64,000 bases of DNA from Nephrocerus scutellatus (lineage: Eukaryota; Arthropoda; Insecta; Diptera; Pipunculidae): NCBI GenBank assembly GCA_947095585.1, contig OX352763.1:64327016-64391015 (forward strand). Reading direction: 5' to 3'. Below the pieces are notes generated by a model. The model was not told where the DNA came from. It ran no database searches and saw only the letters and a program-made list of their open reading frames with translations. The position numbers and the translations under genes were made by a program. Below, one piece after another: positions 62,601 to 64,000 of this stretch (its first letter is position 1; every line of letters starts with the position of its first letter).

Positions 62601-64000
62601 CTATAAGACTTGTTCCTATTGAAATTCTGGGATCTGGCCAATATGGTCTGGGATTTTTGGAACCAAGCCATTTCTCAAGGGATTCGTATGAAACTCGGAA
62701 TGTAGGACTAATATGTGACTATAAGACTTGTTCCTATGGAAATTCTGGGATCTGGCCAATAGGGTACCTGGGATTTTTGGAACCAAGCCATTTCCCAAGG
62801 GATTCGTATGAAACTCGGAATGTAGGACTAATATGTGACTATAAGACTTGTTCCTATGGAAATTCTGGGATCTGGCCAATTGGGTCTGGGATTTTTGGAA
62901 CAAAGCCATTTCTCAAGGGATTCGTATGAAACTCGGAATGTAGTACTAATATGTGACTATAAGACTTGTTCTGGGATCTGGCCAATAGGGTCTGGGATTT
63001 TTGGAACCAAGACATTTCTCAAGGGATTCGTATGAATTTCGGAATGTAGGACTAATATGTGACTATAAGACTTGTTCCTATTGAAATTCTGGGATCTGGC
63101 CAATAGGGTCTGGGATTTTTGGAACAAAGCCATTTCTCAAGGGATTCGTATGAAACTCGGAATGTAGGACTAATATGTGACTATAAGACTTGTTCCAATG
63201 GAAATTCTGGGATCTGGCCAATAGGGTCTGGGATTTTTGAAACCAAGCCATTTCTCAAGGGATTCGTATGAAACTCGAAATATAGGACTAATATGAGACT
63301 ATAAGACGTGTTCCTATTGAAATTCTGGGATCAGGCCAATAGAGTCTGGGATTTTTGGAACCAAGCCATTTCTCAAGGGATTCGTATGAAACTCGGAATG
63401 TAGGACTAATATGTGATTATAAGACTTGTTCCTATGGAAATTCTGGGATCTGGCCAATATGGTCTGGGATTTTTGGAACCAAGCCATATCTCAAGGGATT
63501 CGTATGAAACTCGGAATGTAGGACTAATATGTGACTATAAGACTTGTTCCTATTGAAATTCTGGGATCTGGCCAATAGGGTCTGGCATATTTGGAACAAA
63601 GCCATTTCTCAAGGGATTCGTATGTAACTCGGAATGTAGGACTAATATGTGACTATAAGACTTGTTCCTATGAAAATTCTGGGATCTGGCCAATAGGGTC
63701 TGGGATTTTTGGAACAACGCCATTTCTCAAGGGATTCGTATGAAACTCGGAATGTAGGACTAATATGTGACTATAAGACTTGTTCCAATGGAAATTCTGG
63801 GATCTAGCCAATAGGGTCTCAAGGGATTCATATGAAACTCGGAATGTATGACAAATATGTGACTATAAGACTTGTTCCTATGGAAATTCTGGGATCTGGC
63901 CAATAGGGTCTGGGATTTTTGGAACCAAGACATTTCTCAAGGGATTCGTATGAATTTCGGAATGTAGGACTAATATGTGACTATAAGACTTGTTCCTATT

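Larger units (their letters stand above)
42504..64000 (+). repeat. 118-bp satellite block N (about 182 monomers, uninterrupted)
   Basis: Pure satellite to the end of the window with no spacer or transposon. Monomers are organised in nested duplications with offsets of 242, 2714, 5495, 2073 and 1532 bp. Length variants include 67-bp monomers (junctions at 49780, 55275 and 56758), a 6-bp insertion in GAAACCCTCGTATGG (44311 and 44553), a 2-bp insertion in GGGTACCTGGG (about 62763) and truncated monomers near 62970 and 63820. Singleton changes become more frequent in the last 1.5 kb, suggesting less recent homogenisation there. Confidence 0.95.

Overview
The window is almost entirely tandem satellite DNA from a eukaryote, with no host gene that I can recognise. 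The basic unit is a 118-bp monomer of about 42% GC, present in roughly 465 copies, all in one orientation. Two things interrupt it: five copies of a Tc1/mariner-type DNA transposon, and nine copies (one cut by the window edge) of a 285-302 bp AT-rich spacer. The transposase has a D,D(41)D catalytic spacing by direct count, which is the signature of the rosa/DD41D mariner group known from flies. A dipteran or other insect host is therefore the best guess. The long, locally homogenised array suggests pericentromeric or other heterochromatin.

Layout. 1-42.5 kb is a mixed zone: satellite blocks are separated by spacers at 1-189, 5355-5640, 19913-20198, 25699-25983, 29456-29740, 37830-38131, 39596-39897, 40782-41082 and 42203-42503. 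The five mariners lie on the minus strand at 7485-8782, 9970-11266, 12454-13750, 15174-16472 and 17660-18958. All five sit at the same TA of the same monomer variant and are separated by exactly 10, 12 or 10 monomers, so one insertion was amplified as part of a higher-order repeat of about 2.485 kb. Copies 1, 4 and 5 have an uninterrupted 361-aa transposase frame. Copies 2 and 3 share a 1-bp frameshift. 42.5-64 kb is pure satellite with nested tandem duplications (periods 2714, 5495, 2073 and 1532 bp) and no spacer or transposon.

Most notable are two adjacent monomers at about 4.4-4.5 kb. They have the flanking variants of the mariner insertion site but carry only a 4-bp addition (TA plus TT), which is what excision of this element would leave. 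This suggests the element was mobilised inside the array. Other points are a spacer whose boundaries coincide with those of a recurrent 51-bp monomer deletion, a 15-bp minisatellite in the spacer with copy-number variation, and a weak CENP-B-box-like motif in every monomer. Short open frames within the satellite, including a 193-codon one, come from repeat-length arithmetic and are not annotated as genes.
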